The notes beneath the pieces are model-generated. The model was not told the DNA's origin and did not search any database. It saw only the letters and a list, made by a program, of their open reading frames with translations. Both the position numbers and the translations under genes were made by a program. This document shows, piece after piece, positions 24,257 to 34,415 of a DNA stretch of 64,000 bases. Source of the DNA: Bacillus pumilus (GTDB lineage: Bacteria > Bacillota > Bacilli > Bacillales > Bacillaceae); the NCBI RefSeq assembly GCF_038738535.1, contig NZ_CP046128.1:2046001-2110000 (forward strand), given 5' to 3'. Each line of letters opens with the position of its first letter. Within the stretch, counting starts at the first letter, position 1.

Positions 24257-25021
24257 ATGAACTCGGCAATGATTGAAAGAATGTATCATATAGATGGACA
24301 TCATTTTTATACAAAACATCGTCAAGGCAAAAGGCAAGCCACCATTATCTTTGAAGCAGGCTACGGCATTTCGGGTGATACGTGGTCGAATATGGCCCGC
24401 GATATTGATCCTGAGCTTGGGGTTTTCTTATACGATCGATTAGGAAATGGAAAGAGCAGTGACAGCAGTGAAGGAAGAACATTGCATGATCTTGCAGATG
24501 ATTTAGATGCGCTGCTAGAAGAAGCCAATATTCAGCCGCCCTTTATCATTGTGGCTCACTCATTTGGCTCTCTTGTCAGCCGGTTATGGGCAAGCCGCAG
24601 AGGAGATGACGTCATTGGCATGGTGATGTTAGACCCAGCAAGTGAGGAGCAAGAACAGGTCATCCTGCCGCTTTTATCAAAGGAAGAACGCACCTTATAT
24701 ATGGCGCAATTCAAAGGAGAATGTACGCATGAGGACTTTCAGCAAATGCTAAGTACAATGAAAGAGGAGCAAACCCATTATGGGATGATGCCGCTCCTTG
24801 TCATTTCATCAGGTAAGAGCCGATTGTTTCATCCAGCGCATGAAGCTTGGCTCAGACTTCATAAACGGATGCTGTCTTTGTCATCCCAAAGCGGATGGAT
24901 TCAGGCGCAGAACAGCTCGCACTATATTCATCATGATGAACCGCATATTGTGCAGCTTGCGATCTATGATGTATGGTGCGCAGCCAAACAACCTGTTTCC
25001 TATTATCAAACAGCCAATTAA
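24257..25021 (+). CDS. yqjL: alpha/beta hydrolase YqjL
   Basis: A 254-residue cytoplasmic alpha/beta-hydrolase. The nucleophile elbow is VAHSFGS with Ser102, the acid is likely in MVMLDPASEEQ, and the histidine in NSSHYIHHDEP. ATG 24257 has GAGGAG upstream. Its B. subtilis counterpart has been linked to paraquat resistance. Substrate unknown. Monocistronic between two terminators. Confidence 0.85.
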   Translation: MNSAMIERMYHIDGHHFYTKHRQGKRQATIIFEAGYGISGDTWSNMARDIDPELGVFLYDRLGNGKSSDSSEGRTLHDLADDLDALLEEANIQPPFIIVAHSFGSLVSRLWASRRGDDVIGMVMLDPASEEQEQVILPLLSKEERTLYMAQFKGECTHEDFQQMLSTMKEEQTHYGMMPLLVISSGKSRLFHPAHEAWLRLHKRMLSLSSQSGWIQAQNSSHYIHHDEPHIVQLAIYDVWCAAKQPVSYYQTAN

Positions 25022-25025
25022 AAAC

Positions 25026-25064
25026 AAAAACTCCTTGACTAGTTATCAGTCAAGGAGTTTTCTT
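25026..25064. terminator. bidirectional terminator, yqjL / aminotransferase
   Basis: Perfect 14-bp stem AAACTCCTTGACT / AGTCAAGGAGTTT between convergent genes. Confidence 0.9.
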
Positions 25065-25068
25065 TTCT

Positions 25069-26376
25069 TTATGCCGTTGGAGCAGACTGACTTTTTTTAG
25101 AAAGCAGCTTTTCAATGCTGACAAGCTGAACACATAATGTAAAGATGTCAATCGCTTGCTCTAGCTCTTCAAGTGTTGGGAACGTTGGCGCAATGCGAAT
25201 GTTACGATCAAGCGGGTCTTTTCCATAAGGATATGTCGCGCCTGCACCTGTCATTGTAACACCTGCTTCTTTTGCCTTTTGCACAACAGCTTTTGCACAA
25301 TGATCGAGCGTATTTAAACTAATGAAATATCCGCCATTTGGCTTGTGCCATTCAGCGATGTCTTTCCCGCCAAGTGTTTCATCAAGAATGGAAAGAACGA
25401 GGTCAAACTTTGGCTTAATGATCGCTGCATGTTTTTTCATATGTTCCTTCAAGCCTTCTGGATTCTTGAAGAAACGAAGATGTCTTAATTGATTGATTTT
25501 GTCTGGTCCGATCGTTTGAATTGATAATTGCTTTTGAGTGAAGCTCACATTGTCCGGGCTAGACGCCATCAGTGCAATACCTGAGCCTGGGAATGTAATT
25601 TTAGAAGTAGACGCAAACATAAACACACGATTTGGGTGCCCTGCTTCCTCTACTGCTTGAAAAATATCTTTTAACGTATCAGGCGTATCAGTTAGATGAT
25701 GGACTGCGTATGCATCATCCCAAAAAATGCGGAAGTCGTCTGCTTTTGTTTTCATAGAAGCGAGGCGGTCAACAACCTCATCTGAATACGTAATGCCATC
25801 TGGGTTGCTATATTTTGGCACACACCAAATGCCTTTAATCGCTTCATCTTCTGCGACCAATTTTTCTACCTGATCCATATCAGGTCCATCAGCCTTCATA
25901 TCGACTGTGATCATCTCTATGTTAAATAGCTCACAAATGGCAAAGTGACGGTCATATCCTGGGCTTGGTGCAAGGAATTTTACTTTTGGTAGCTTTCCCC
26001 AAGGTGTTTTGCTGTCATATACGCCGTGAGTCATGGCACGGGCAATGGTATCGTGCATCATATTAAGGCTGGAATTACCGCCGATGATGATTTGTTCTGG
26101 CTTCAGATTGAGTACATCTGCAAAAAATGTCTTCGTTTCAGGAAGCCCTGTCAAGCCGCCATAGTTTCGCACATCTGTGCCATCTTCAGCAGTCATCGCA
26201 TCCTTTGATGTCACAACATCGAGCATGCCCATAGACAAATCGAGCTGTTTTGGTGAAGGTTTTCCTCTAGACATGTCTAAGTGTAAGTTTTTACTTTTAT
26301 AAGTTTCGTACTCATTTTGTAGTGCTGCATATAGGTCATTTAATTCTGCTTCACTTAACGCTGTAAAACCGCTCAT
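25069..26376 (-). CDS. class I aminotransferase (aspartate aminotransferase type Ic-like)
   Basis: A 435-residue PLP enzyme. The Schiff-base lysine is in FASTSKITFPGSG; MSRGKPSPKQLDL, GGNSSLNMMHD and DNPDG-like segments (CVPKYSNPDGITY) are typical of the fold. It resembles the group of aspartate aminotransferases described from Corynebacterium (type Ic, Pfam alanine-glyoxylate/MocR-like group) more than B. subtilis AspB. Likely reaction is amino transfer between aspartate and 2-oxoglutarate; substrate specificity is inferred. It is not in the yqj order of B. subtilis as I know it. Monocistronic. Confidence 0.82.
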   Translation of the reverse strand: MSGFTALSEAELNDLYAALQNEYETYKSKNLHLDMSRGKPSPKQLDLSMGMLDVVTSKDAMTAEDGTDVRNYGGLTGLPETKTFFADVLNLKPEQIIIGGNSSLNMMHDTIARAMTHGVYDSKTPWGKLPKVKFLAPSPGYDRHFAICELFNIEMITVDMKADGPDMDQVEKLVAEDEAIKGIWCVPKYSNPDGITYSDEVVDRLASMKTKADDFRIFWDDAYAVHHLTDTPDTLKDIFQAVEEAGHPNRVFMFASTSKITFPGSGIALMASSPDNVSFTQKQLSIQTIGPDKINQLRHLRFFKNPEGLKEHMKKHAAIIKPKFDLVLSILDETLGGKDIAEWHKPNGGYFISLNTLDHCAKAVVQKAKEAGVTMTGAGATYPYGKDPLDRNIRIAPTFPTLEELEQAIDIFTLCVQLVSIEKLLSKKSQSAPTA

Positions 26377-26515
26377 CTTTGATTGTGCCTCCCGTATTCT
26401 TCATAGTTTCATTCGTCATTTGTTTTTTCTTCACCATTTTACCACTACCTGAAAAAGAGAGTCATTATAAATATCAAAAAAATCACACAACTTTTTTTGA
26501 CGATTCATCCAATTT

Positions 26516-27445
26516 TTACAGCGTGCGGTCAATGGAAAAAGAAAAGAAATCATGTGCAGCTTCTGTCAGCGGGAATATATCGCGGGCTTCTTTCAATAGT
26601 TGTTTCAGTGCCTCTTCTCCTTGGTAACGTGCACTAATATGGGTCAAAATTAATCTTTTTGCGCCTGCTTCCTGCGCCGTTTTCGCTGCTTGTTCTGTCG
26701 TGCTGTGATAATAATTGTAGGCTAGATCAGCATCTTCTTTACCGAATGTTGCTTCATGGACTAACACATCCGCATCTTTGGCAAGCCTTGTTATATTCTC
26801 GCATAAACGGGTATCTCCTGAAAATGCAACGATTCTCCCTTTTTTAGGGGGTTCCAAATAATCGGTTCCATCAATGATTCTTCCATCTTCGAGTGTCACG
26901 GTTTCCCCATTTTTTAACTTCTGATACAAAGGTCCAGGTTTTACACCGATTTCTTTTAGGTCTTCGGCTTTTAATGCACCTGGTACATCTTTTTCCACTA
27001 CCCGATAGCCGTAAGCTGGAATACCGTGAGATACTCGTCTTGCTTCTACTTGAAAGGTATCATCTTCAAATATGATCCCTTCATCTATCTCTATGATATG
27101 CAGCGAATATGTCAAATGCGTTTGTGTAGCTGAAAGTGCTGCGTTCACAAACGCTTTGATGCCCTTAGGCCCATAGATTGTTAGTTCATCCTCTCCGCCT
27201 TGAAAGGATCTGCTGCCAAGCAGTCCTGGGAGACCGTATACATGATCACCATGCATATGAGTGATAAATATTTTCTCGATCTTTCTCGGTTTAATCGTTG
27301 TATGTAATATTTGATGCTGCGTCGCTTCTCCGCAATCAAAAAGCCACACTGCTTTTCTTTCTTCTAAAAGCTTTAGCGCAGTGCAAGTGACGTTTCTAGT
27401 TTTTGCAGGAATGCCTGCACCTGTTCCTAAAAAGAGCAGTTCCAT
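26516..27445 (-). CDS. rnz: ribonuclease Z
   Basis: A 309-residue tRNA 3'-processing endonuclease of the MBL fold. The zinc motif [13 protein letters not shown] is at residues 62-74; [18 protein letters not shown] and the late histidine THISARY complete the metal site. The flexible exosite arm lies around residues 150-200. It matures tRNA precursors that lack an encoded CCA. Length equals that of B. subtilis RNase Z. Divergent from zwf as in B. subtilis. Confidence 0.95.
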   Translation of the reverse strand: MELLFLGTGAGIPAKTRNVTCTALKLLEERKAVWLFDCGEATQHQILHTTIKPRKIEKIFITHMHGDHVYGLPGLLGSRSFQGGEDELTIYGPKGIKAFVNAALSATQTHLTYSLHIIEIDEGIIFEDDTFQVEARRVSHGIPAYGYRVVEKDVPGALKAEDLKEIGVKPGPLYQKLKNGETVTLEDGRIIDGTDYLEPPKKGRIVAFSGDTRLCENITRLAKDADVLVHEATFGKEDADLAYNYYHSTTEQAAKTAQEAGAKRLILTHISARYQGEEALKQLLKEARDIFPLTEAAHDFFSFSIDRTL

Positions 27446-27666
27446 TACTTTTCCTCCTAAAGCCGGTATACAATATCTTCATTCATATAGAATACATGAA
27501 GACAAGGTAAATGTGAATTCAGCGGAATTTTCGAAAAAAGTCAAACGAGAGCAGAAAAAGTCGAATCAAATGTTTGCTTTACGAACAATGAACCTTTAAA
27601 ATAAAGAAAATGTACATACAATCTCGGTTTTTACAACAATGCTACGAATAAAGTGAGGTACTTTTC

Positions 27667-29142
27667 GTGAATACAGAAACTAACAATCCAAAAGCAGTCA
27701 TTGTCATTTTTGGCGCAACAGGAGATCTTGCCAAACGCAAGCTCTACCCTTCTATACATAGACTTTTTCATAGCGGAAAGCTTGGTGATCAATTCGCCGT
27801 CGTCGGTGTTGGACGCCGTCCGTGGTCTCATGAGGATCTCAGAGCTGTGGTGAAAGAATCTGTTTCTTCTGATGATGCAGAAGCGAAAATAGAGGAATTC
27901 AGTTCGCATTTTTATTATCACGACTTTGACGTATCAAGCCCTGCTTCCTATCAATCGCTTAACACACTTTTAGCAGGCCTTGAAGATACGTACAGTATCC
28001 CAAATAACCGGATGTTCTATTTAGCGATGGCACCGGAATTCTTCGGAACGATTGCGAAGTTCCTAAAAAGTGAAGGCGTATCAAAAACAACCGGCTGGTC
28101 AAGACTTGTCATTGAAAAACCATTTGGCCATGACCTGCCAAGTGCCAAAACATTAAATGAAGAAATTCGAGATGCATTCTCTGAAGATCAAATTTATCGT
28201 ATTGACCACTATCTCGGTAAACAAATGGTTCAAAACATTGAGGTCATCCGTTTTGCGAATGCCATCTTTGAACCCCTTTGGACAAACCGATATATCTCAA
28301 ACATTCAAATTACATCTAGTGAATCATTAGGGGTTGAAGACCGGGCTCGCTATTACGAAAGTTCAGGTGCACTAAGAGATATGGTCCAAAACCATATGCT
28401 TCAAATGGTGGCACTTTTAGCAATGGAGCCGCCAATTAAGCTGAATACAGAGGAGATCCGCAGCGAAAAACGGAAAGCATTACGCGCTCTTCGTCCTTTC
28501 TCTAAAGATGAGGTCGATCAATTCTTTGTCCGCGGACAGTATGATGCTGGTACGGTTGATGGCCGCATGGTTCCTTCCTATCTTGAAGAGCAAAATGTAG
28601 ACCCGAACTCAAACACAGAAACATTCGTTGCAGGGAAGCTGCTCATTGATAACTTTAGATGGGCCGGGGTGCCATTTTACATTCGTACAGGAAAACGATT
28701 AGAAAAGAAATCTACTCAAATCGTTGTTCAATTTAAAGACATTCCAATGAACCTGTACTATGGAAACGGAAATTCCATGCATCCAAACTTACTCGTCATT
28801 CACATTCAGCCAGATGAAGGCATTACCCTTCACCTGAACGCTCGCAAGCTTGATGGCGGTACGTATGCGAAACCGATTAAGCTCGACTACCAAACAAACT
28901 ATAACGACATCATGAATACACCAGAAGCATATGAAAAGCTGATTCATGACTGCTTGCTAGGCGATGCAACGAACTTTGCTCACTGGGATGAAGTGGCGCT
29001 TTCTTGGAACTTTGTTGATCCGATTTCTGAAAAATGGGCAGAAAACAAAACATTAAAACCAAATTATCCTGCTGGTTCAATGGGACCAAAAGAAGCCGAT
29101 CAGCTTCTAGAAAAAGACGGATATCATTGGTGGAATATATAA
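27667..29142 (+). CDS. zwf: glucose-6-phosphate 1-dehydrogenase
   Basis: A 491-residue G6PDH, first oxidative step of the pentose phosphate pathway. The NADP motif is IFGATGDLAKRKL; the substrate/catalytic segment RIDHYLGKQMVQN and YIRTGKRL are intact. GTG 27667 is the start, with GAGG 9 bases upstream. In B. subtilis gndA is next to it; here the sugar block at 29,189-35,264 lies between them. Monocistronic with a strong terminator. Confidence 0.96.
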   Translation: MNTETNNPKAVIVIFGATGDLAKRKLYPSIHRLFHSGKLGDQFAVVGVGRRPWSHEDLRAVVKESVSSDDAEAKIEEFSSHFYYHDFDVSSPASYQSLNTLLAGLEDTYSIPNNRMFYLAMAPEFFGTIAKFLKSEGVSKTTGWSRLVIEKPFGHDLPSAKTLNEEIRDAFSEDQIYRIDHYLGKQMVQNIEVIRFANAIFEPLWTNRYISNIQITSSESLGVEDRARYYESSGALRDMVQNHMLQMVALLAMEPPIKLNTEEIRSEKRKALRALRPFSKDEVDQFFVRGQYDAGTVDGRMVPSYLEEQNVDPNSNTETFVAGKLLIDNFRWAGVPFYIRTGKRLEKKSTQIVVQFKDIPMNLYYGNGNSMHPNLLVIHIQPDEGITLHLNARKLDGGTYAKPIKLDYQTNYNDIMNTPEAYEKLIHDCLLGDATNFAHWDEVALSWNFVDPISEKWAENKTLKPNYPAGSMGPKEADQLLEKDGYHWWNI

Positions 29143-29150
29143 AATGAAAT

Positions 29151-29190
29151 AAAAAAGAGCAGTCTCCCTCGGGGGTTCTGCTCTTTTTTT
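29151..29190. terminator. bidirectional terminator, zwf / gntR-type gene
   Basis: Stem AAAAAGAGCAG / CTGCTCTTTTT with an inner CCC/GGG pair and flanking A- and T-runs. Confidence 0.9.
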
Positions 29191-29941
29191 AACGTCCTGT
29201 TTTCGTAATTTCAACCGTTGAAAAGTCGAACTTATCATAGCGGTGATGACTAAAGGAGTACTCAAACGGCCGGCCTGTGTTTAAATAAGCAACCTGCTCG
29301 ACTTCGAGCACAGGATCCGTTGGATCACAGCCTAAATATTGCTGGTCCAGCTCATCTGATTTAGCCGCTCTAATTTTCTTGTGCGCTCCTGCCACTTTTA
29401 AATGGAGTTCATTTGATATGTAGCCATAGATCGATCCCAATAAAACCTCTTCATCTATGCCCTTAATGACATTGACCGGCATAAACGTTTTTTCTAATAC
29501 ATATGGCTCCTCATCCACAAGGCGGAGCCGGATGATGTCATAAACGGGTGTGGTTAAGTCAATAGATAGGTGGGCTGCCACTTCTTCGCTTGGAAAATGG
29601 ACATCAAAGCGAATGATTTGGCTCGTGACGTTTTTGTCCGCCATGACTTTCGTGAATCCTTTATTTTCATGACCAGATACATTGATAGCCCCTTGGTTTA
29701 GCGCTGCCTTCACAATAAATGTGCCGTGTCCTCTTTTTCTAAAGAGCAGACCTTCTGCTACGAGAAGATCGAGCGCACGCTTCATTGTCATTCGGCTGCA
29801 TTGAAATTCAGCGGCAAGCGAGTTCTCATCTGGAATGGGTTGATCTTCTGGATAATATGCTGTTCCTATTCGTTTTCTGATTTCTTCTGAAATGAGTTCG
29901 TACTTTTTCATCTCACACCACCAACTGACTTGTTTTTTCAT
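29189..29941 (-). CDS. GntR/HutC-family regulator with UTRA domain
   Basis: A 250-residue transcription factor: a winged-helix GntR domain (residues about 11-80; DENSLAAEFQCSRMTMKRAL and GLLFRKRGHGTFI) followed by a UTRA ligand-binding domain (LSIDLTTPVYDIIRLRLVDEEPY region to the end). Its position beside a beta-glucoside PTS operon suggests it senses a phosphorylated beta-glucoside, and a 16-bp palindrome in that operon's promoter is the likely operator. ATG 29941 has AGAGGA 5 bases upstream; a shorter start at 29911 is possible. It is separated from the operon by a terminator. Confidence 0.88.
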   Translation of the reverse strand: MKKQVSWWCEMKKYELISEEIRKRIGTAYYPEDQPIPDENSLAAEFQCSRMTMKRALDLLVAEGLLFRKRGHGTFIVKAALNQGAINVSGHENKGFTKVMADKNVTSQIIRFDVHFPSEEVAAHLSIDLTTPVYDIIRLRLVDEEPYVLEKTFMPVNVIKGIDEEVLLGSIYGYISNELHLKVAGAHKKIRAAKSDELDQQYLGCDPTDPVLEVEQVAYLNTGRPFEYSFSHHRYDKFDFSTVEITKTGR

Positions 29942-30023
29942 AGCTTCCTCTCATTCTACACTAAGCCTAGTGAGCTTAAAAGGTACCAGCCATTTTTGTT
30001 TCATCCACCTACCGTCACATAAG

Positions 30024-30060
30024 AAAAATACTTGCCCTTTTCAAGGAAAGAGCAAGTATC
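30024..30060 (-). terminator. terminator of the beta-glucoside operon
   Basis: Stem ATACTTGCCCTTT / AAAGAGCAAGTAT with loop TCAAGG; T-run on the minus strand. Confidence 0.8.
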
Positions 30061-30064
30061 TTGA

Positions 30065-31471
30065 TTAAAAACCGTTATTCTCTGATACCGATTGAAACCA
30101 GTATCCGCTTTTCTTGATGGTTCGTTTCCCGTCTTCTTGAAGATCAACTGAGACAAATCCATAACGATTTTTATAGGCATTCGACCATGACCAGTTATCC
30201 ATAAACGTCCACAGATGATAGCCTTTTACATTACTTCCTTCTTGAATGGCTTGATGCACCCATTTGAGATGCTCAGAAATAAAGTCAATGCGGTAATCGT
30301 CATGAATCATTCCTTCTTCATCCTTAAACCGCTCTTCTCCTTCGACACCCATTCCATTTTCAGAAATAAAGCATTCAATATTATCATAGTCTGTTTGAAC
30401 TTTTTTCAATATATCATAAATACCTTTTTCATAGATTTCCCAGCCTCGATACACATTCATTTTTCTTCCCGGCATTTCAAACGCATCAAAATAATGATTT
30501 GGCATAAATGGTGCTTTCGGATGCGGCATATGCTCTTTTGCTTTTACTCTTCTTGGCTGATAATAGTTGATCCCAAGGAGGTCGACGGTATTCTCTTGAA
30601 TGAGCTCAAGGTCTCCTTCTTCAATACTTGGCATAAAGCCTTCTTTCTTTAAGACCTCTACTAGTTTTTCTGGGAATTGTCCCTTCACCGCAGGATCTAG
30701 GAAGGAACGGTTAAAGAAAGCATCAGCCATCTCTGCTGCTTCTACATCGCACGGATTCTGGCTTCTCGGATAAGATGGGGTTAGATTTAGGATGATGCCG
30801 ATCTTCCCGCCTTGCTGCAGCTTTTTATAAGCCGCAATCGCCTTAGCATTTGATAAAAGTTCATGAAAACCGACCTGTACAGCCTTTTGGAAATCGACTT
30901 CGTTTGGATAATGAAAGCTATACATATACCCGCCCTCTACAGGAACTATCGGTTCATTATGGGTAAACCATTTTTTCACCCGGTCGCCAAATAATTGAAA
31001 GCACAATTCCGCATAGCTGACATAATCATCTACTACCTGTCTGTTCACCCATCCGCCTTTTTCCTGCAGCGCCATTGGCATATCGAAATGGTACAGGTTC
31101 ACAAACGGCTCAATATCATGTGCAATCAGTTCATTGATCACATCATTGTAAAAAGATACTGCTTCTTCATTGACCACACCTTTCCCTTCAGGTAAAAGAC
31201 GTGACCATGAAATGGACAGCCGAAATGAATTGTGCCCAATTTCTTTCATCAGACGGATATCCTCTTTATATTTTCGATAAAATTGGGATGTCACGTTTGG
31301 GCCTACACCATCAAAAAAACGAGTCGGCTCTTGTTCAAACCAATGATCCCAAATATTCGGTCCCTTACCATCTCCAGGGACACTGCCTTCTGTTTGCGTG
31401 GCAGAGGCAGAAGATCCCCACCAGAAACCTTCTGGAAATGTATATGATTGCTTGTTATTTTCCATCGACAT
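30065..31471 (-). CDS. 6-phospho-beta-glucosidase (GH1)
   Basis: A 468-residue family 1 glycoside hydrolase that splits phosphorylated beta-glucosides imported by the PTS. The acid/base Glu173 (FTHNEP) and nucleophile Glu371 (ISENGMG) are present, as are the N-terminal FPEGFWWGSSASATQ and C-terminal GYHLWTFMDNWSW signatures. Start ATG 31471 has GGAG 10 bases upstream. It overlaps the end of the IIC gene by 17 bases and is the last gene of the operon. Cellobiose-, arbutin- or gentiobiose-type substrates are possible. Confidence 0.92.
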   Translation of the reverse strand: MSMENNKQSYTFPEGFWWGSSASATQTEGSVPGDGKGPNIWDHWFEQEPTRFFDGVGPNVTSQFYRKYKEDIRLMKEIGHNSFRLSISWSRLLPEGKGVVNEEAVSFYNDVINELIAHDIEPFVNLYHFDMPMALQEKGGWVNRQVVDDYVSYAELCFQLFGDRVKKWFTHNEPIVPVEGGYMYSFHYPNEVDFQKAVQVGFHELLSNAKAIAAYKKLQQGGKIGIILNLTPSYPRSQNPCDVEAAEMADAFFNRSFLDPAVKGQFPEKLVEVLKKEGFMPSIEEGDLELIQENTVDLLGINYYQPRRVKAKEHMPHPKAPFMPNHYFDAFEMPGRKMNVYRGWEIYEKGIYDILKKVQTDYDNIECFISENGMGVEGEERFKDEEGMIHDDYRIDFISEHLKWVHQAIQEGSNVKGYHLWTFMDNWSWSNAYKNRYGFVSVDLQEDGKRTIKKSGYWFQSVSENNGF

Positions 31472-32801
31472 GTATTGAGTCTCCTTCGCCTTTGATGTTT
31501 GTTGTCTTCGTTTTTTCCGTTGGGGTTATTTTTTCATTCTTCACATTCATACGGTCAATAAACTTCAGGAACGGGAACCAAATGACAAACACAATCATCA
31601 GATTAAACAGCTGAAGCAGACCGCCCGCTAGTGAATTTGTTGCCATTATTCCGCTAATAAAGATCGGCACCGTCCATGGAATATTCACGCCTGTCGGCGG
31701 CGGTACAATGCCTGTTGCCATCGCAAAATAAGAAATACATGTAATGACCATTGGCGCCAAAATCCATGGAATGAGAATAAGTGGATTCATGACAATCGGT
31801 AAACCGAAAATAATCGGTTCATTGACGTTAAATAATCCTGGTCCTAAGCCGAGCTTTGCTACTTGTTTTAATTGCTTACTTTTCAGGAAAATTAAAATCG
31901 TAAACACAACAGCCAGCGTCATACCGGTTCCGCCCATGCCAACCGTATAGATTTCGATAAACTGCTTGCTGATGATATTCGGAACCTCACCAGTTTTTGT
32001 GTAGCTCTCTAGATTTTGAATGGACAATGTATTCCAAATCGGGTCCATGACAGAGTTGATAATAATTTGGCCGTGGAGCCCAAAGAACCAAAGAATTTGT
32101 ATAAAGAAAACAGCGATCAAGGTCGGTATGATACCGCTTCCAAGTCCAACAAGCGGCGCCTGAATGGCATGATAAATCAGGTCATGCATGTTTGTTTTGA
32201 AGCCTTGTGTAATGATGATATTGATCAGTAAAAAGGTTGTGAGTGTCAAAGTAGCCGGGATCAGTGCAGCAAAAGACTTTGAAACAGCTGGCGGAACCCC
32301 TTGCGGCATATTGATGACAAATTTCTTTTGGACAAAATAACGATAAATTTCAGCAGACAAAAAGCCTGTGATCATTCCTAGGAACATCCCCTTTGCTCCT
32401 AAACGATCGACTGGGATCACACCTGCAATAGATGCACCGCCTTCTTGTTCTAGTAAAAATGGCGTCAGAAGCAAGAAAGAAGCTAAAGCAATCACGCCGC
32501 CAAATACAGCTTCCACATCATAGCTTTTCGATAAATAGTAGCCAATCCCAAATACAACAAACACGCTCATAATGCTGATGGTCGCACTTGGCGCGATATT
32601 CAGTGCAGACTGGACTCCTTCCAGTGCGGTTTGACTCATGATTTTATCTAAAAATGGCAAATTCATTAGCACAACCATAATGGAACCAAAAATGGTGAGC
32701 GGGAACGCAAGCATAAAAGCATCCCGTAATACACCTAAATAGCGGTTGTTGTTCAATCTCCCAGCAATCGGAACCAAAATGGCACTTATTTTATCAAACA
32801 T
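31455..32801 (-). CDS. PTS cellobiose/lactose-family IIC permease
   Basis: A 448-residue membrane component of a lactose/cellobiose-class PTS with about 10 hydrophobic segments. The substrate-loop signature FNVNEPIIFGLPIVMNP is clear. ATG 32801 has GGGGGG upstream; the in-frame extension back to 32870 lies inside the IIA gene and is not needed. It couples uptake of a beta-glucoside to phosphorylation by IIA and IIB encoded just upstream. Confidence 0.93.
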   Translation of the reverse strand: MFDKISAILVPIAGRLNNNRYLGVLRDAFMLAFPLTIFGSIMVVLMNLPFLDKIMSQTALEGVQSALNIAPSATISIMSVFVVFGIGYYLSKSYDVEAVFGGVIALASFLLLTPFLLEQEGGASIAGVIPVDRLGAKGMFLGMITGFLSAEIYRYFVQKKFVINMPQGVPPAVSKSFAALIPATLTLTTFLLINIIITQGFKTNMHDLIYHAIQAPLVGLGSGIIPTLIAVFFIQILWFFGLHGQIIINSVMDPIWNTLSIQNLESYTKTGEVPNIISKQFIEIYTVGMGGTGMTLAVVFTILIFLKSKQLKQVAKLGLGPGLFNVNEPIIFGLPIVMNPLILIPWILAPMVITCISYFAMATGIVPPPTGVNIPWTVPIFISGIMATNSLAGGLLQLFNLMIVFVIWFPFLKFIDRMNVKNEKITPTEKTKTTNIKGEGDSIHVDGK

Positions 32802-32826
32802 TGGTTTCCCCCCTTGTTTACACCCT

Positions 32827-33159
32827 TTATTGTTTAAGCGATTGGAAAATCGGCAGGAGCTCTCCCACAAGCTCCTTGATCGTAATGGTGGACATTAAGT
32901 GATCTTCGGCGTGCATGAGCAATAAGGAGAAAGGTGTTTTCTCCCCGCCTGCCTCTTGCTGCACGAGTTGAAAATGGATGCCATGTGCATGACGTAAATC
33001 TTCTTCTGCTTCTTTCATGAGACTAAATGCCTCACCTTCTTGACCTTCTCGAAATTGTTTAAGAGATTGAAGCAATTTGCTGCGTGCATTTCCACTGTGT
33101 AAGATCAATTGAAAACTGACTTGTTCCTCCGTGAGCCCTTCGAGTGTTTTCTTTTCCAT
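32827..33159 (-). CDS. PTS lactose/cellobiose IIA component
   Basis: A 110-residue IIA protein of the lactose/cellobiose class, helical trimer type. The phosphorylation site is His83 in LLMHAEDHLM. It accepts phosphate from HPr and passes it to the cysteine of IIB. It begins 3 bases after the IIB stop, so the genes are cotranscribed. Cytoplasmic. Confidence 0.93.
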   Translation of the reverse strand: MEKKTLEGLTEEQVSFQLILHSGNARSKLLQSLKQFREGQEGEAFSLMKEAEEDLRHAHGIHFQLVQQEAGGEKTPFSLLLMHAEDHLMSTITIKELVGELLPIFQSLKQ

Positions 33160-33162
33160 TCT

Positions 33163-33474
33163 TTACGATTCCTCCATCAATGTAACGGCTTGTTCATACG
33201 CTTTTTGTCCATCGGCAAGCCCGTACGCCTGCATATCTATGACCTCTACTGCAATCCCGTATTTTGTTGCTTCTTTTTGAAGATCCCCTTTTAAAAAGCT
33301 CATTTGCGGTCCAATTAACACAACATCCGCATTCGCCATTTCTTTTCTCGCTTGATCTTGCCCAACTGCCCAAATTTCTGCCTCGTCCCCTATTGAGTCG
33401 GCATGAGCCTTCATCTTTGTAACTAGTAAACTCGTAGACATTCCTGAACTGCATGCTAATAAAATACGTTTCAT
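33163..33474 (-). CDS. PTS cellobiose-type IIB component
   Basis: A 103-residue IIB protein with the phosphorylated Cys8 in LLACSSGMSTS and the P-loop-like phosphate cradle that follows. ATG 33474 has GGTGAG upstream; the frame continues upstream through the promoter, which is not coding. First gene of the IIB-IIA-IIC-bglA operon. Its promoter carries a cre and a palindromic operator. Confidence 0.93.
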   Translation of the reverse strand: MKRILLACSSGMSTSLLVTKMKAHADSIGDEAEIWAVGQDQARKEMANADVVLIGPQMSFLKGDLQKEATKYGIAVEVIDMQAYGLADGQKAYEQAVTLMEES

Positions 33475-33496
33475 TTCTCTCACCCCATCGTTGTAA

Positions 33497-33510
33497 TAAA
33501 AGCGCTTCCA
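33497..33510 (-). promoter_or_regulatory. cre (CcpA site) of the beta-glucoside operon
   Basis: Minus strand TGGAAGCGCTTTTA, matching cre TGWAANCGNTNWCA except at two positions. It starts 6 bases after the -10 box, over the expected transcription start, a classical position for carbon catabolite repression. Confidence 0.8.
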
Positions 33511-33516
33511 TTTAAT

Positions 33517-33544
33517 ATTATATATTTTTATTTTTAAATGTCTA
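33517..33544 (-). promoter_or_regulatory. sigma-A promoter of the beta-glucoside operon
   Basis: Minus strand -35 TAGACA (33544-33539), 16-base spacer, -10 TATAAT (33522-33517). The -35 lies inside the 16-bp palindrome. Confidence 0.75.
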
Positions 33545-33551
33545 GACATTT
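33536..33551. promoter_or_regulatory. palindromic operator AAATGTCTAGACATTT
   Basis: A perfect 16-bp palindrome overlapping the -35 box. The centre TCTAGA resembles operators of GntR/HutC-family sugar regulators such as NagR/DasR types (core GGTCTAGACC). The neighbouring GntR-UTRA protein is the obvious candidate ligand. Confidence 0.7.
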
Positions 33552-33576
33552 CATTTTATTTGTCTGTATTTTATAT

Positions 33577-33607
33577 AAAAAAAGAGCGTCATGTGTGTAC
33601 GCTCTTT
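33577..33607 (-). terminator. terminator after gdh
   Basis: Stem AAAGAGCGT / ACGCTCTTT with T-run on the minus strand, between gdh and the beta-glucoside promoter. Confidence 0.85.
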
Positions 33608-33617
33608 GACTTTCTCC

Positions 33618-34415
<798 letters not shown>

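Noticed and set aside
29956-29975. CACTA-GGCT-TAGTG palindrome before the GntR gene as autoregulatory operator
   Set aside because: Its sequence is unlike the palindrome of the beta-glucoside promoter and the arms have only 5 bases; not enough to support a site.
30215-30652. Plus-strand frame of 145 codons
   Set aside because: Shadow of the GH1 gene on the other strand, whose active-site residues are intact.
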